Part shown: positions 1 through 8,133 of the stretch, one piece after another
How positions within the stretch are numbered: the stretch's first letter is position 1
Layout of the letters: every line of letters starts with the position of its first letter
From: CALAED01 sp035765195
GTDB taxonomy: Bacteria > Actinomycetota > Actinomycetes > Streptosporangiales > Streptosporangiaceae
Length of the DNA: 64,000 nt
Assembly: GCA_035765195.1 (NCBI GenBank)
Contig: DASTYC010000046.1
Coordinates: forward strand, 1-64,000
Reading direction: 5' to 3'
The notes under the pieces: model-generated
Told to the model about the DNA's origin: nothing
Databases searched by the model: none
What the model saw: only the letters and a program-made list of their open reading frames with translations
Position numbers and translations under genes: made by a program

Positions 1-1
1 G

Positions 2-127
2 CCTGCGCTACTCGCGGCCACGGGCATCGGATGGCTCGCCGTGGCCACCGCGTTGGTCGCCCTCGTCGGTCTGGCCCTGCACGAGCACGCGTACGTGCAG
101 GCCGGCCAGTCGGTCCCGCTCGCGTAG
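2..127 (+). CDS. NrfD/PsrC-type membrane subunit, C-terminal end (partial)
   Basis: The window opens inside this gene. The visible 41 residues form one hydrophobic helix followed by the tail HEHAYVQAGQSVPLA and stop TAG at 125-127. This kind of tail after the last helix is typical of NrfD/polysulfide-reductase membrane subunits, which pass electrons between the quinone pool and a molybdenum enzyme. The molybdopterin subunit starts 14 bases downstream, and its AGGAGG site overlaps this stop, so the two are surely co-transcribed. The family call rests on one helix plus context. Confidence 0.6.
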   Translation, partial: PALLAATGIGWLAVATALVALVGLALHEHAYVQAGQSVPLA

Positions 128-141
128 GAGGCTGAACCACA

Positions 142-3135
142 GTGCGCACCGTTGACGAGATCGCAGCCCGGGTCAGCGCGGCGCGCGCCGAGACCGCCGC
201 CAGGGGCGAGACGTTCTATCCCGGGGCGAGCAGGGTGCATCTGGCCGCGTTCCCGCCCAAGGAGCGCTGGGACGACTGGGTCGAGCTGGACTCGCGCGCC
301 TGGCCGCGGCGCACCGAGCGGCACTACATGCTGGTGCCGACCACCTGCTTCAACTGCGAGTCCGCCTGCGGTCTACTCGCCTACGTCGACCGCGACACCG
401 CTCAGGTGCGCAAGTTCGAGGGCAACCCGGAGCACCCCGGCTCTCGCGGCCGCAACTGCGCCAAGGGGCCGGCGACGATCAACCAGGTCACCGACCCCGA
501 CCGGATCCTGCAGCCGCTCAAGCGGGTCGGCGCACGCGGTGCCGGCCGGTGGGAGCCGGTGAGCTGGGACGCGGCGCTCGACGACATCGCCGGCCGGATC
601 CGCACGGCGATCGTCGAGGATCGGCGCAACGAGATCATGTACCACGTGGGCCGCCCCGGGGAGGACGGCTTCACCGAGCGGGTGCTGGCCAGCTGGGGCG
701 TCGACGGGCACAACTCGCACACCAACGTCTGCTCCTCCGGCGCACGCGCCGGATACCACTTCTGGACCGGCATCGACCGGCCCAGCCCCGACCACGCCAA
801 CGCCGACGTCATCCTGCTGATCAGCTCGCACCTGGAGACCGGGCACTACTTCAACCCGCATGCCCAGCGGATCATGGAGGGCAAGCAGGCCGGGGCGAAG
901 CTGATCGTCGTCGATCCGCGGATGTCGAACACGGCCTCCCACGCCGACCACTGGCTGTCGCCACACCCCGGCTCGGAACCGGCGATCCTGCTCGCCATCG
1001 CGGCGTACGTGCTGCGCACCGGCCGGCACGACCGGGAGTTCATGCGTCGCTGGTGGAACTGGGCGGAGTACCTGGCCGCGGAGCACCCCGACCGGCCAGG
1101 TACCTTCGAGGAGTTCGAGGCGATGCTCGGCGAGCTGTACGCGGCGTACACCTTCGAGTTCGCTGCGCAGGAATCCGGTGTGAGCGCGGAGACAATAGCG
1201 CGGATCGCCGAGCTCGTTGCCGGTGCGGGCACCCGGCTGTCGACCCACACGTGGCGGTCGGCAAGTGCCGGCAACCTCGGTGGCTGGCAGGTCGCGCGCA
1301 CGCTGTTCCTGCTCAACGCGCTGCTCGGCGCGGTGGCCACCGAGGGCGGCACCTACCCCAACGCCTGGCACAAGTTCGTCCCGCGCCCCATCCACACGCC
1401 GGGTCATCCGACGACCTGGAACGAGCTGACCTGGCCGCTGGAGTATCCACTCGCGCTCAACGAGCTGTCGTTCCTGCTCCCCCACTTCCTGAAAGAGGGC
1501 CGCGGCCGGCTGGAGGTGTACTTCACACGGGTCTACAACCCCGTGTGGACCAACCCCGACGGGCTCAGCTGGGTCGAGGTCCTCACCGATCCCGGCCTGG
1601 TAGGGCTGCACGTCGCGCTCACGCCGACCTGGAACGAGACCGCGTACTTCGCCGACTACGTGCTCCCCATGGGCGTCGGCGCCGAACGCCACGACGTGCA
1701 CTCCTACGAGCAATACGACGGGCAGTGGATCGGCTTCCGGCAGCCGGTGCTGCGCGCGGCCCGGGAACGGCTGGGCGCGCCGGTCACCGACACCCGGCAG
1801 GTCAACCCGGGCGAGGTGTGGGAGGAGAACGAGTTCTGGACCGAGCTGTCGTGGCGGATCGACCCCGACGGCTCCCTCGGCATCCGGTGCCACCACGAGT
1901 CCCTCGCCCGTCCCGGCGAGAAGCTCACCATCGACGAGTACTACGCCCACATGTTCGAGCACTCGGTGCCCGGCCTGCCCGAGACGGCGGCCGCCGAGGG
2001 GCTCACCCCGCTGGCGTACATGCGGCGGTACGGGGCGTACGAGATCCGCTCCGGCGTGGGCAGACCGCACGAAGAGGAGGTGCCGAGCGACGAGCTCGCC
2101 GGTGCCGTGGACGGTTCATTTGGACGGGTCTACACGCCCGTCGCCCCGGGAGCCGTCCAGAACATCGTGCCGGTCGCCACGCCGGAGCCCGACGTAGCGG
2201 GCCGCCGCCCGGTGGGCGTGCGCGTCGACGACGCAGGCGGCGTCGTCCGGCGCGGCTTCCCCACCCCGAGCGGGCGGCTGGAGTTCTACTCGGCCACCCT
2301 GGCGGCCTGGGGCTGGCCGGAACACGCGTTGCCCGGCTACATCCGCAGCCACGTGCACCCCGACTCCCTCGCGCCCGGTCAGATGGTGCTCATCTCGACC
2401 TTCCGGCTGCCGACCCAGATCCACACCCGGGGCGGCAACGCCAAGTGGCTGAACGAACTCGCCCACACCAACCCGCTGTGGATCCACCCGCGCGACGCCG
2501 CTCCGCTGGGCGTGGCGGCGGGCGATCTCGTACGGGTGGAGACCGAGATCGGCTACTTCGTGGTCAAGGCCTGGGTGACCGAGGGCATCCGGCCGGGCGT
2601 GGTCGCGTGCAGCCACCACATGGGCAGGTGGAAGCTCGCCGGCGACCGCGCGGGCCACGGCCACGACGGCCACGACGCCGGCGGGCCGCGGCAGGTGGCC
2701 GCGACCGTGGACCTGGCCAAGGCCGGTGAACGGTGGAGCATGAGCCGGCGGAGCGGGGTGCGGCCATATGAGTCCGCCGACCCCGACACCCGCCGGATCT
2801 GGTGGGGGGACGTCGGCGTCCACCAGAACCTGACCTTTCCCGTCCACCCCGACCCGATCTCCGGCCAGCACTGCTGGCACCAGGCGGTCAGGGTGCGCCC
2901 GGCCGATCCCGGTGACGCCTACGGCGACATCGGCGTCGACACCGAAAAGGCGCACGCGGCCTACCAAAGGTGGCTGGAGATGACGCGCGACGCCGCCCGC
3001 CACGCCCCCGACGGCACCCGGCGCCCCTACTGGCTGATGCGGCCGCTCAAGCCGTCCCGCGACACCTACCGGCTGCCCGCCCCGCGGTCGGCCCAGCCTT
3101 CCTCCACGGAGCCGGCCGATGTCCCTCGCGCCTGA
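142..3135 (+). CDS. Molybdopterin-dependent oxidoreductase with N-terminal [4Fe-4S] site
   Basis: This 997-residue protein is a catalytic subunit of the DMSO-reductase/polysulfide-reductase superfamily. A CFNCESAC motif near residue 74, followed about 35 residues later by NCAKG, gives the four cysteines of the N-terminal iron-sulfur cluster. The long body and a C-terminal molybdopterin-dinucleotide-binding region (from about residue 750, LISTFRLPTQIHTRGGN) fit the family. No twin-arginine signal is seen, so the enzyme probably works in the cytoplasm. The GTG start is supported by AGGAGG at 126-131. Its neighbours (NrfD subunit, TorD chaperone, DsrE-like protein, TusA) point to sulfane sulfur, polysulfide or thiosulfate as substrate, which is inference from context. 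The exact substrate cannot be read from the sequence. Confidence 0.85.
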   Translation: MRTVDEIAARVSAARAETAARGETFYPGASRVHLAAFPPKERWDDWVELDSRAWPRRTERHYMLVPTTCFNCESACGLLAYVDRDTAQVRKFEGNPEHPGSRGRNCAKGPATINQVTDPDRILQPLKRVGARGAGRWEPVSWDAALDDIAGRIRTAIVEDRRNEIMYHVGRPGEDGFTERVLASWGVDGHNSHTNVCSSGARAGYHFWTGIDRPSPDHANADVILLISSHLETGHYFNPHAQRIMEGKQAGAKLIVVDPRMSNTASHADHWLSPHPGSEPAILLAIAAYVLRTGRHDREFMRRWWNWAEYLAAEHPDRPGTFEEFEAMLGELYAAYTFEFAAQESGVSAETIARIAELVAGAGTRLSTHTWRSASAGNLGGWQVARTLFLLNALLGAVATEGGTYPNAWHKFVPRPIHTPGHPTTWNELTWPLEYPLALNELSFLLPHFLKEGRGRLEVYFTRVYNPVWTNPDGLSWVEVLTDPGLVGLHVALTPTWNETAYFADYVLPMGVGAERHDVHSYEQYDGQWIGFRQPVLRAARERLGAPVTDTRQVNPGEVWEENEFWTELSWRIDPDGSLGIRCHHESLARPGEKLTIDEYYAHMFEHSVPGLPETAAAEGLTPLAYMRRYGAYEIRSGVGRPHEEEVPSDELAGAVDGSFGRVYTPVAPGAVQNIVPVATPEPDVAGRRPVGVRVDDAGGVVRRGFPTPSGRLEFYSATLAAWGWPEHALPGYIRSHVHPDSLAPGQMVLISTFRLPTQIHTRGGNAKWLNELAHTNPLWIHPRDAAPLGVAAGDLVRVETEIGYFVVKAWVTEGIRPGVVACSHHMGRWKLAGDRAGHGHDGHDAGGPRQVAATVDLAKAGERWSMSRRSGVRPYESADPDTRRIWWGDVGVHQNLTFPVHPDPISGQHCWHQAVRVRPADPGDAYGDIGVDTEKAHAAYQRWLEMTRDAARHAPDGTRRPYWLMRPLKPSRDTYRLPAPRSAQPSSTEPADVPRA

Positions 3136-4012
3136 CCTGTTCCGGGCCCTGGGCGCACTGTGCGAGCCCCCGGACCGCGCGCACCCCCGCCTGGCGGCGG
3201 CGCTCGGGCTGCCCGGCGCTGCCGACGCCGAGAGCCACACCGAGGCGTTCGTCCTCCAGCTCGTCCCCTACGCATCCGTCTACCTCGGCCCCGAGGGCAT
3301 GCTCGGCGGCGCGGCCCGGGACAGGATCGCCGGATTCTGGCGCGCGCTGCGGCTGACACCGCCCGCCGAACCCGACCACCTGGCCGCGCTGCTCGGCCTG
3401 TACGCATCGCTCGTCGAGCGCGAGCGCGACGAGTCCGAGCCGGCCAGGAGCCGGATGTGGCGCCACGCACGACGCACCCTGCTGGCCGAACACCTGATCA
3501 CCTGGGTGCCGGCCTACGCGTCCGCCATGGTCTCGCTCGGCTCGACGTACCACGCCGGCTGGGCGAAGCTGCTGAACGAGGCGCTCGCGTCCGAGGCAGG
3601 CGACCTCGGGGCCCTCGACGGCACCGCGCACCTGCGAGACATCCCCGCGCTGCCGAGTCCCGAGACCGACGGCTTCGTCCGCGCCCTACTCGCCCCCGCC
3701 CGCAGTGGGTTGATCATCACCCGGGACGACCTGGCCCGCTGCGCGCGGATGACCGGGCTCGGGCTGCGCGTCGGCGAACGGGCGTTCGCCCTGCGCTCGC
3801 TCATCGACCAGGATCCCGTCGCCGCGTACGACTGGCTCGCCGGGGCGGCCGCGACGAGCCGACGGGAGTATCACGCGACGACCTGGCCCGTGCCGGCCGC
3901 GGCCGCCCGGCACTGGCTGTCTCGGGCCCGCGCCACCCACGCCGCCCTCACCACCGTCCTCACCCGCCTGCGAGGCACCGCACCGGAGGTCGCCCATGCG
4001 ACAGGAAGCTGA
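3119..4012 (+). CDS. TorD/DmsD-like molybdoenzyme maturation chaperone
   Basis: This 297-residue, mostly helical protein overlaps the end of the molybdopterin subunit by 17 bases. The segment from about residue 48 to 105 (PYASVYLGPEGMLGG, then DRIAGFW and a LLGLYASLVERE helix) matches the TorD/NarJ-type chaperone fold. These chaperones bind the apo-enzyme and help insert the molybdenum cofactor. It is longer than a typical TorD (about 200 aa), with an extra C-terminal helical part. Overlap with both neighbours suggests translational coupling and a dedicated role for the enzyme just upstream. Confidence 0.75.
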   Translation: MSLAPDLFRALGALCEPPDRAHPRLAAALGLPGAADAESHTEAFVLQLVPYASVYLGPEGMLGGAARDRIAGFWRALRLTPPAEPDHLAALLGLYASLVERERDESEPARSRMWRHARRTLLAEHLITWVPAYASAMVSLGSTYHAGWAKLLNEALASEAGDLGALDGTAHLRDIPALPSPETDGFVRALLAPARSGLIITRDDLARCARMTGLGLRVGERAFALRSLIDQDPVAAYDWLAGAAATSRREYHATTWPVPAAAARHWLSRARATHAALTTVLTRLRGTAPEVAHATGS

Positions 4013-4595
4013 CATTCAACCGACCGGCACGACCGGCGCCGTCGCCCCGGCGGCCCCGGTCGGCGAAGAAGACGTCCGCCGGATCGTCCGCGAGGAGATC
4101 GAGCGGGCGTTCAAGAAGGACCCGGCGGCGCGGAAGGCCGCCCTGGTGGCATCCAAGGGCACGCTCGACTGGGCCTACCCGCCGCTCATCCTGGCCGGCT
4201 CCGCCGCCGCGATCGGCATGGACACCTCGATCTTCTTCACCTTCTACGGCCTCAACAGCGTTCACCGCGACGCGGCCAGGAAGCTCAAGATCGACCCGGT
4301 CGGCAACCCGGCCATGCCGATGCCCGTGCCGATCCCCGACATCGTCTCGGCGCTGCCCGGCATGGTGCCGATGGCCTCGGCGATGATGCGATCCAAGTTC
4401 GCCAAGAACAACGTCGCCACCATCTCCGAGCTGCTGGACACCGCCAAGGAGGCCGGCGTGCGGCTGGTCGCGTGCCAGATGACCGTCGATGTGTTCGGCT
4501 ACGCGCCGGACGACTTCATCGACGGCGTCGAGTTCGCCGGCGCGACCGCCTTCATGGCCGAGGCCCGCCGCGCCCACGTCACCATGTTCATCTAG
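3996..4595 (+). CDS. DsrE/DsrF/DrsH-like sulfur-relay protein
   Basis: A 199-residue protein that starts 17 bases before the end of the TorD-like gene. The first 45 residues are a charged leader; the core from about residue 50 (LILAGSAAAIGMDTSIFFTFYG) has the Rossmann-like DsrE fold. The segment VACQMTVDVFGY near residue 157 carries the cysteine that carries persulfide sulfur in this family. DsrE-like proteins of this type commonly sit beside TusA and pass sulfur between TusA and an oxidoreductase. That is the likely role here, as tusA follows 18 bases later. Confidence 0.85.
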   Translation: MRQEADIQPTGTTGAVAPAAPVGEEDVRRIVREEIERAFKKDPAARKAALVASKGTLDWAYPPLILAGSAAAIGMDTSIFFTFYGLNSVHRDAARKLKIDPVGNPAMPMPVPIPDIVSALPGMVPMASAMMRSKFAKNNVATISELLDTAKEAGVRLVACQMTVDVFGYAPDDFIDGVEFAGATAFMAEARRAHVTMFI

Positions 4596-4613
4596 GACAG
4601 TCCGGGAGAAACC

Positions 4614-4856
4614 GTGGAAATCACCGAAGACCGGCTCGTCGACGCCCGCGACCTCATGTGCCCGATGCCCGTCATGGCCGCCACCAAGGCCATGCGCCGC
4701 CTCGAACCGGGCCAGGTGCTCAAGGTGCTCGCCACCGACCGCGGCTCACTCGGCGACATCCCGGCCTGGGCCGAGGCCAACGACGACGAGCTCCTCGAGT
4801 CCGGTGAACGGGACGGCGTGTTCTTCTTCTACGTGCGAAAGGCCGCCGTCGAGTGA
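4614..4856 (+). CDS. tusA: TusA-family sulfur carrier
   Basis: An 80-residue protein with the diagnostic CPMPV motif at residues 16-20; the cysteine carries persulfide sulfur. The rest matches the two-layer TusA fold (VLKVLATDRGSLGDIPAWAE, then the FFFYVRK end strand). It starts at GTG. It probably accepts sulfur from, or donates it to, the DsrE-like protein upstream and the molybdenum enzyme. In this operon it is more likely part of sulfur oxidation or reduction than of tRNA thiolation, because no tRNA-modification gene is nearby. Confidence 0.92.
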   Translation: MEITEDRLVDARDLMCPMPVMAATKAMRRLEPGQVLKVLATDRGSLGDIPAWAEANDDELLESGERDGVFFFYVRKAAVE

Positions 4857-5272
4857 TCCCGAGCTCACCCGGCGGCACCCGCAGGCGCGAGGAGGTCGCC
4901 GCAGAACCCGTCGTCGCAGAACCCGTCGCCGACAGCGAACCAGACGCCCGGTTCACCTTCGCCAACGAGCGGACCTTCCTCGCCTGGAACCGCACCGCGC
5001 TCGCCCTCGTCGTCGCCGGGCTGGCCATCATCCAGTTGCTGCCCCCGTTCGACGGGCTGCCCTGGGGCCGGCACCTGCTCGCCGTGCCGCTCATCGTGTT
5101 CGGGGCCGTCCTGTCCATCGGCAGCTTCCTCGAGTGGCGGCGCAACCAGCGCGCGCTCCGCCGCGGCGAACCGCTGCCGCGCTCGCCCCTCCCCCGCGTC
5201 CTGGCCGCGTTCATCGCCGCCACCGCCGTCGTGGCGGCACTCCTCATCTTGCTGTCGGCGGCGCTGGGCTGA
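4853..5272 (+). CDS. DUF202 (YidH-like) membrane protein
   Basis: A 139-residue membrane protein whose GTG start overlaps the tusA stop (GTGA). The family hallmark FTFANERTFLAWNRTALAL lies near residues 33-51 and is followed by three hydrophobic helices. The protein ends LLILLSAALG. DUF202 proteins have no firmly established function; their presence after tusA may mean a role in sulfur-compound or redox stress handling at the membrane. Coupling with tusA shows they are expressed together. Confidence 0.85.
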   Translation: MIPSSPGGTRRREEVAAEPVVAEPVADSEPDARFTFANERTFLAWNRTALALVVAGLAIIQLLPPFDGLPWGRHLLAVPLIVFGAVLSIGSFLEWRRNQRALRRGEPLPRSPLPRVLAAFIAATAVVAALLILLSAALG

Positions 5273-5318
5273 CGGAGGCCGGCCGACCTCTGCGGATCAA
5301 CGACCTTGGACAGCTGAG

Positions 5319-5774
5319 ATGGCCCCACCCGACGACCCGCCTGCCGACGAGCCGCCCGAGGACATGGAAGAGATGGACCCCGGTCTCGCCCGGGAACGCA
5401 CCGAACTGGCCTGGACCAGGACCAGCATCTCCTTCGCCGCCCTCGGCGCGGCCGCCCTCAAGGAGGCGCCCGCGCCCGGCGCCCTCATCCTGGCGATGAG
5501 TCTGCTGATCTTCGTGCTGGCGCGCCGTGCCCGGCCCGGCCGCCGGGCCGGCGGGCACGACCGGCGACACCCCCTCCTGCTGCTGGTCACCGTCGCGGTG
5601 ACCGGCATTTCCATGATCGCGCTGGCGTTGACCCTGTTCGCCGCCCGCGGCCCGCTCCGGCCCGCTCACCCGACGCCGCCGGGAACTTCATCTACATCGC
5701 CCTGGCCGACCTGGTGCCCGAACTCACCACCCCGCCGGCCGCCCACCACAAGGCCGTCGACAGCATCGGCATGA
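5319..5774 (+). CDS. Second DUF202 protein with an out-of-frame C-terminal tail
   Basis: This 151-residue reading frame begins with a normal DUF202 protein: acidic N-terminus, ARERTELAWTRTSISFAALG near residues 24-43, and three hydrophobic helices up to about residue 110. The last 40 residues, rich in Pro, Ser and Thr, are not DUF202-like. They are the wrong-frame reading of a ZIP-transporter remnant (see 5666-5818). The gene seems to have lost its own stop by a deletion that fused it to the remnant. Whether the chimeric protein is made and stable is unknown. Confidence 0.7.
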   Translation: MAPPDDPPADEPPEDMEEMDPGLARERTELAWTRTSISFAALGAAALKEAPAPGALILAMSLLIFVLARRARPGRRAGGHDRRHPLLLLVTVAVTGISMIALALTLFAARGPLRPAHPTPPGTSSTSPWPTWCPNSPPRRPPTTRPSTASA

Positions 5775-5818
5775 CCGCGGGTCTCCTGCTGCTGTTGGGC
5801 TTCGCCGCCGTTCGATGA
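5666..5818 (+). pseudogene. ZIP-family metal transporter, C-terminal remnant
   Basis: In frame 2, out of register with the DUF202 frame, the bases read DAAGNFIYIALADLVPEL, then AAHHKAVDSIGMTAG and a final LLLLLGF helix ending at TGA 5816-5818. The AGNF(I/L)YIAL(A/S)DL(V/I)PE signature is characteristic of the last part of ZIP (ZupT-type) zinc/iron transporters, which are normally about 250 residues. Only about 50 residues remain and there is no start of its own. This is read as the scar of a deletion between the second DUF202 gene and a former transporter gene. Confidence 0.7.
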
Positions 5819-5828
5819 CGCCGTCAGT

Positions 5829-7256
5829 TCACTGCCGGCGCCGAGGCGCGGCGCGCCGGACGGGCGAAATGCCGGAGGCCGGTATAACGTCGGACGGCTG
5901 GTCCCCAACAGTGGCCACATGAATGACAAGGCCCTCGATGCCGAACAGAATATTCTTGATATTATCCGGTGAAATATACGCGGTGTCTGCCAATAGCGAG
6001 AGCCCATTTCCGATCGGCAGCCAGGAGTCCACGAGAAGCTTGATCGCTTCGTTCTCCCTTTTTACCTCCCATGCGAACTCGCTGCGCGGACGCAGTTCGT
6101 TGAGCTCGGCCAGCAGTTCGTCCGCGGAAGACGGGTACGCACGTGGAGCCTCGGCCGTGACCTGAACCGTATTGATGATCGAATCTATGGTGGTCCTCGT
6201 CCCGCGTTCCTCGTCGATCTGATCCCTCAGCCGCCATACCTTCGGCGGAGAGTACCGGCCATAAGGAATGGATCGAAGCACTTCGTTCTGCACCGATCGG
6301 ACGGTGGATTCGAAGGAGTCCTGGTCGATCCCGAAGACGACGGGAACCTCCTGTGTGAAATATCCGACCGCCTGGTTGATATCGCCACCCCGGTTGTTCA
6401 CGCGAACCATGAGGGCGCAACTGTCCCGACCCGTAAGGTAGCCGATGTGGAGCGCGAGCGCGGCGAGCACGACCGAATTGGAGGAAACTCGATAGCGCCT
6501 CATCAGCGCCATGGTGCCGAGTCCGAGGGCAGGAGACGACAATGTGCCCCGCCAGTACCGTGGCGCGGCGGGCGGCATCGCCGGGACGTCGAACATCGTG
6601 CGCGGGAACTGGCGCAAGCGAGAATTCCAGTGTTCCAGAGACTCCAGCTCCACCTGGCGCCCCGACTCGGACTGCTCGTATTCGACCTGCTCGAGCGGTG
6701 TGCGGCCAGGAAAGGGAAGATTATCGGAGTCTTTCCCACTCAGCAGATTCTGCAGGTCGCGCCGCAAAATGCGCAATCCCCAGGCATCCGAGACAATATG
6801 GGACAGCGCCAGGACAACAACGCGAGGTTGTTCGCCTTCGATGCATACACCCAGGCGAACCGGTATGCCGCTCGCCAGATCAAAGGAACGGCCGACCAGG
6901 GACTCGATCAGCTCGCCCGTGCACCGCGTCGGATCCGCGCTCGATGTCCGCCGCACATGGAGTTGCAGCCGCCCGTCCTGAATTTCAACCTGGTAGGGCT
7001 CCGCGTCATCACCGGCATAATATCGAGTGCGCAAGACGGCGTGTCGCTCGATGAGGCGGGCGAGCGCCCGGCTGAGGCCCGTCATCGATAGTCCGGCGGG
7101 GACGGGTACCGTCACTTCCAGATTGATGTGCTCATCATGAGGAGCCAGGGCCGCGATGATGTCCCACATGAATCGCTGCCCCCAGGTCAACGGCCCGACC
7201 GGGGATTCGCCGTTATCTGCCACAAATGGGATCGAGATTACCGTATCGTCCGGCAT
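5829..7256 (-). CDS. Free-standing NRPS-type condensation domain protein
   Basis: A 475-residue single condensation (C) domain. It has the N-terminal GPLTWGQRFMWDII segment, the central ALSHIVSDAWG motif and the conserved VGYFTQEVPVV region. The canonical HHxxxDG active site reads SHxxxDA: the catalytic second His is kept but its neighbours are changed. ATG 7256 is chosen because TTGAGGATGAT lies directly upstream; a longer frame to 7448 has no homology-like content. It is the last gene of the minus operon, 53 bases after the PHP gene. Its GC content is visibly lower than its neighbours, suggesting a different origin. Such enzymes often join an amine to an acyl group held on a carrier; the free carrier protein at 12.8 kb is the obvious partner (inference). 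Confidence 0.85.
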   Translation of the reverse strand: MPDDTVISIPFVADNGESPVGPLTWGQRFMWDIIAALAPHDEHINLEVTVPVPAGLSMTGLSRALARLIERHAVLRTRYYAGDDAEPYQVEIQDGRLQLHVRRTSSADPTRCTGELIESLVGRSFDLASGIPVRLGVCIEGEQPRVVVLALSHIVSDAWGLRILRRDLQNLLSGKDSDNLPFPGRTPLEQVEYEQSESGRQVELESLEHWNSRLRQFPRTMFDVPAMPPAAPRYWRGTLSSPALGLGTMALMRRYRVSSNSVVLAALALHIGYLTGRDSCALMVRVNNRGGDINQAVGYFTQEVPVVFGIDQDSFESTVRSVQNEVLRSIPYGRYSPPKVWRLRDQIDEERGTRTTIDSIINTVQVTAEAPRAYPSSADELLAELNELRPRSEFAWEVKRENEAIKLLVDSWLPIGNGLSLLADTAYISPDNIKNILFGIEGLVIHVATVGDQPSDVIPASGISPVRRAAPRRRQ

Positions 7257-7309
7257 ATCATCCTCAATCTCTGGATCGCGAATAGTGCGTACCAATGGTC
7301 CGCGGTGGG

Positions 7310-8128
7310 TCAATTCCGGTCCGGCCAGATGATCCTGTCGCCGAGCATCCGCAGGTAGGCCGGATCCAGCGGTACCGGCGGGCGCTCGTACCGCGGATAC
7401 CCGTGGAAGTCGCGGCCGGTGGTGGCCGGTTTGCCGGTCCGCAGGCACAGCGCCTGCAGTGCGGCGGTCTGGGCGGCGTCGTGCCGCGGGGTGAGCACCT
7501 CGACCGCGTCGAAGAGGGGCAGCCGGCCGCGCATCGCCGCGGCGTCCCGCGAGAGCGCCGGGTGGGCCCAGACCAGCAGTCCACCGGCGCCGTGCACCGC
7601 CTCGGCGACGGTGACCGGGTCGGGCATCGCCGCGTACACCTTGGCCGGCAACCGCGCCAGCGCGATCTTGATCTCCGCCCAGACCGCGTCATGCCGGGCA
7701 AGACGCGCGCGAATCGCCGCGCGGGCGAGGGTGTGTGGCATCACCACGGCGTCCGGGTCGTCGTAGACCGGGTCATCGGGAAGCGCCATCCCCGCGCGGC
7801 GCAGATGGGCCTGCACCGCGAGCGCCTCGGCGCGGCGGACCCGGCGGTTGCCGGCCAGCAGGTCGGCGAGGGCCGGGTCGTCCGGTCGCGGACCGTGGGC
7901 AAGCAGATGGTGCATGTGCCCAGGGGCGCCCACGGTGATCTCTACTCCGACGACGAAGGCGAGGCCCCGTTCGACCGCGCGGTCGCGGGCCCGCGCCACG
8001 CCGGCGAACGTGTCGTGATCGGTCAGCGCGACCAGCCCGACGCCATGGGCGGCCTGCATGTCGACCACCTCGGCCGGTCCGTACCAGCCGTCGGACATCA
8101 GCGAGTGCGCGTGCAGGTCGGCGTACAT
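7310..8128 (-). CDS. PHP-domain phosphoesterase (YciV/RNase AM-like)
   Basis: A 272-residue PHP-domain metallo-phosphoesterase. It opens with YADLHAHSLMSDG, then ALTDHDT and VGVEIT, and later LLVWAHP and GRDFHGYP; these supply the His/Asp/Glu metal ligands. The closest named relatives by motif are the YciV group, which includes nucleoside 3',5'-bisphosphate phosphatases and RNase AM. The start may be ATG 8128 or GTG 8137, the latter overlapping the ATPase stop as GTGA. Within a pathway of phosphorylated nucleosides it could remove a phosphate from an intermediate (inference). It could equally be housekeeping. Confidence 0.8.
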   Translation of the reverse strand: MYADLHAHSLMSDGWYGPAEVVDMQAAHGVGLVALTDHDTFAGVARARDRAVERGLAFVVGVEITVGAPGHMHHLLAHGPRPDDPALADLLAGNRRVRRAEALAVQAHLRRAGMALPDDPVYDDPDAVVMPHTLARAAIRARLARHDAVWAEIKIALARLPAKVYAAMPDPVTVAEAVHGAGGLLVWAHPALSRDAAAMRGRLPLFDAVEVLTPRHDAAQTAALQALCLRTGKPATTGRDFHGYPRYERPPVPLDPAYLRMLGDRIIWPDRN

Positions 8129-8133
8129 CCGGT

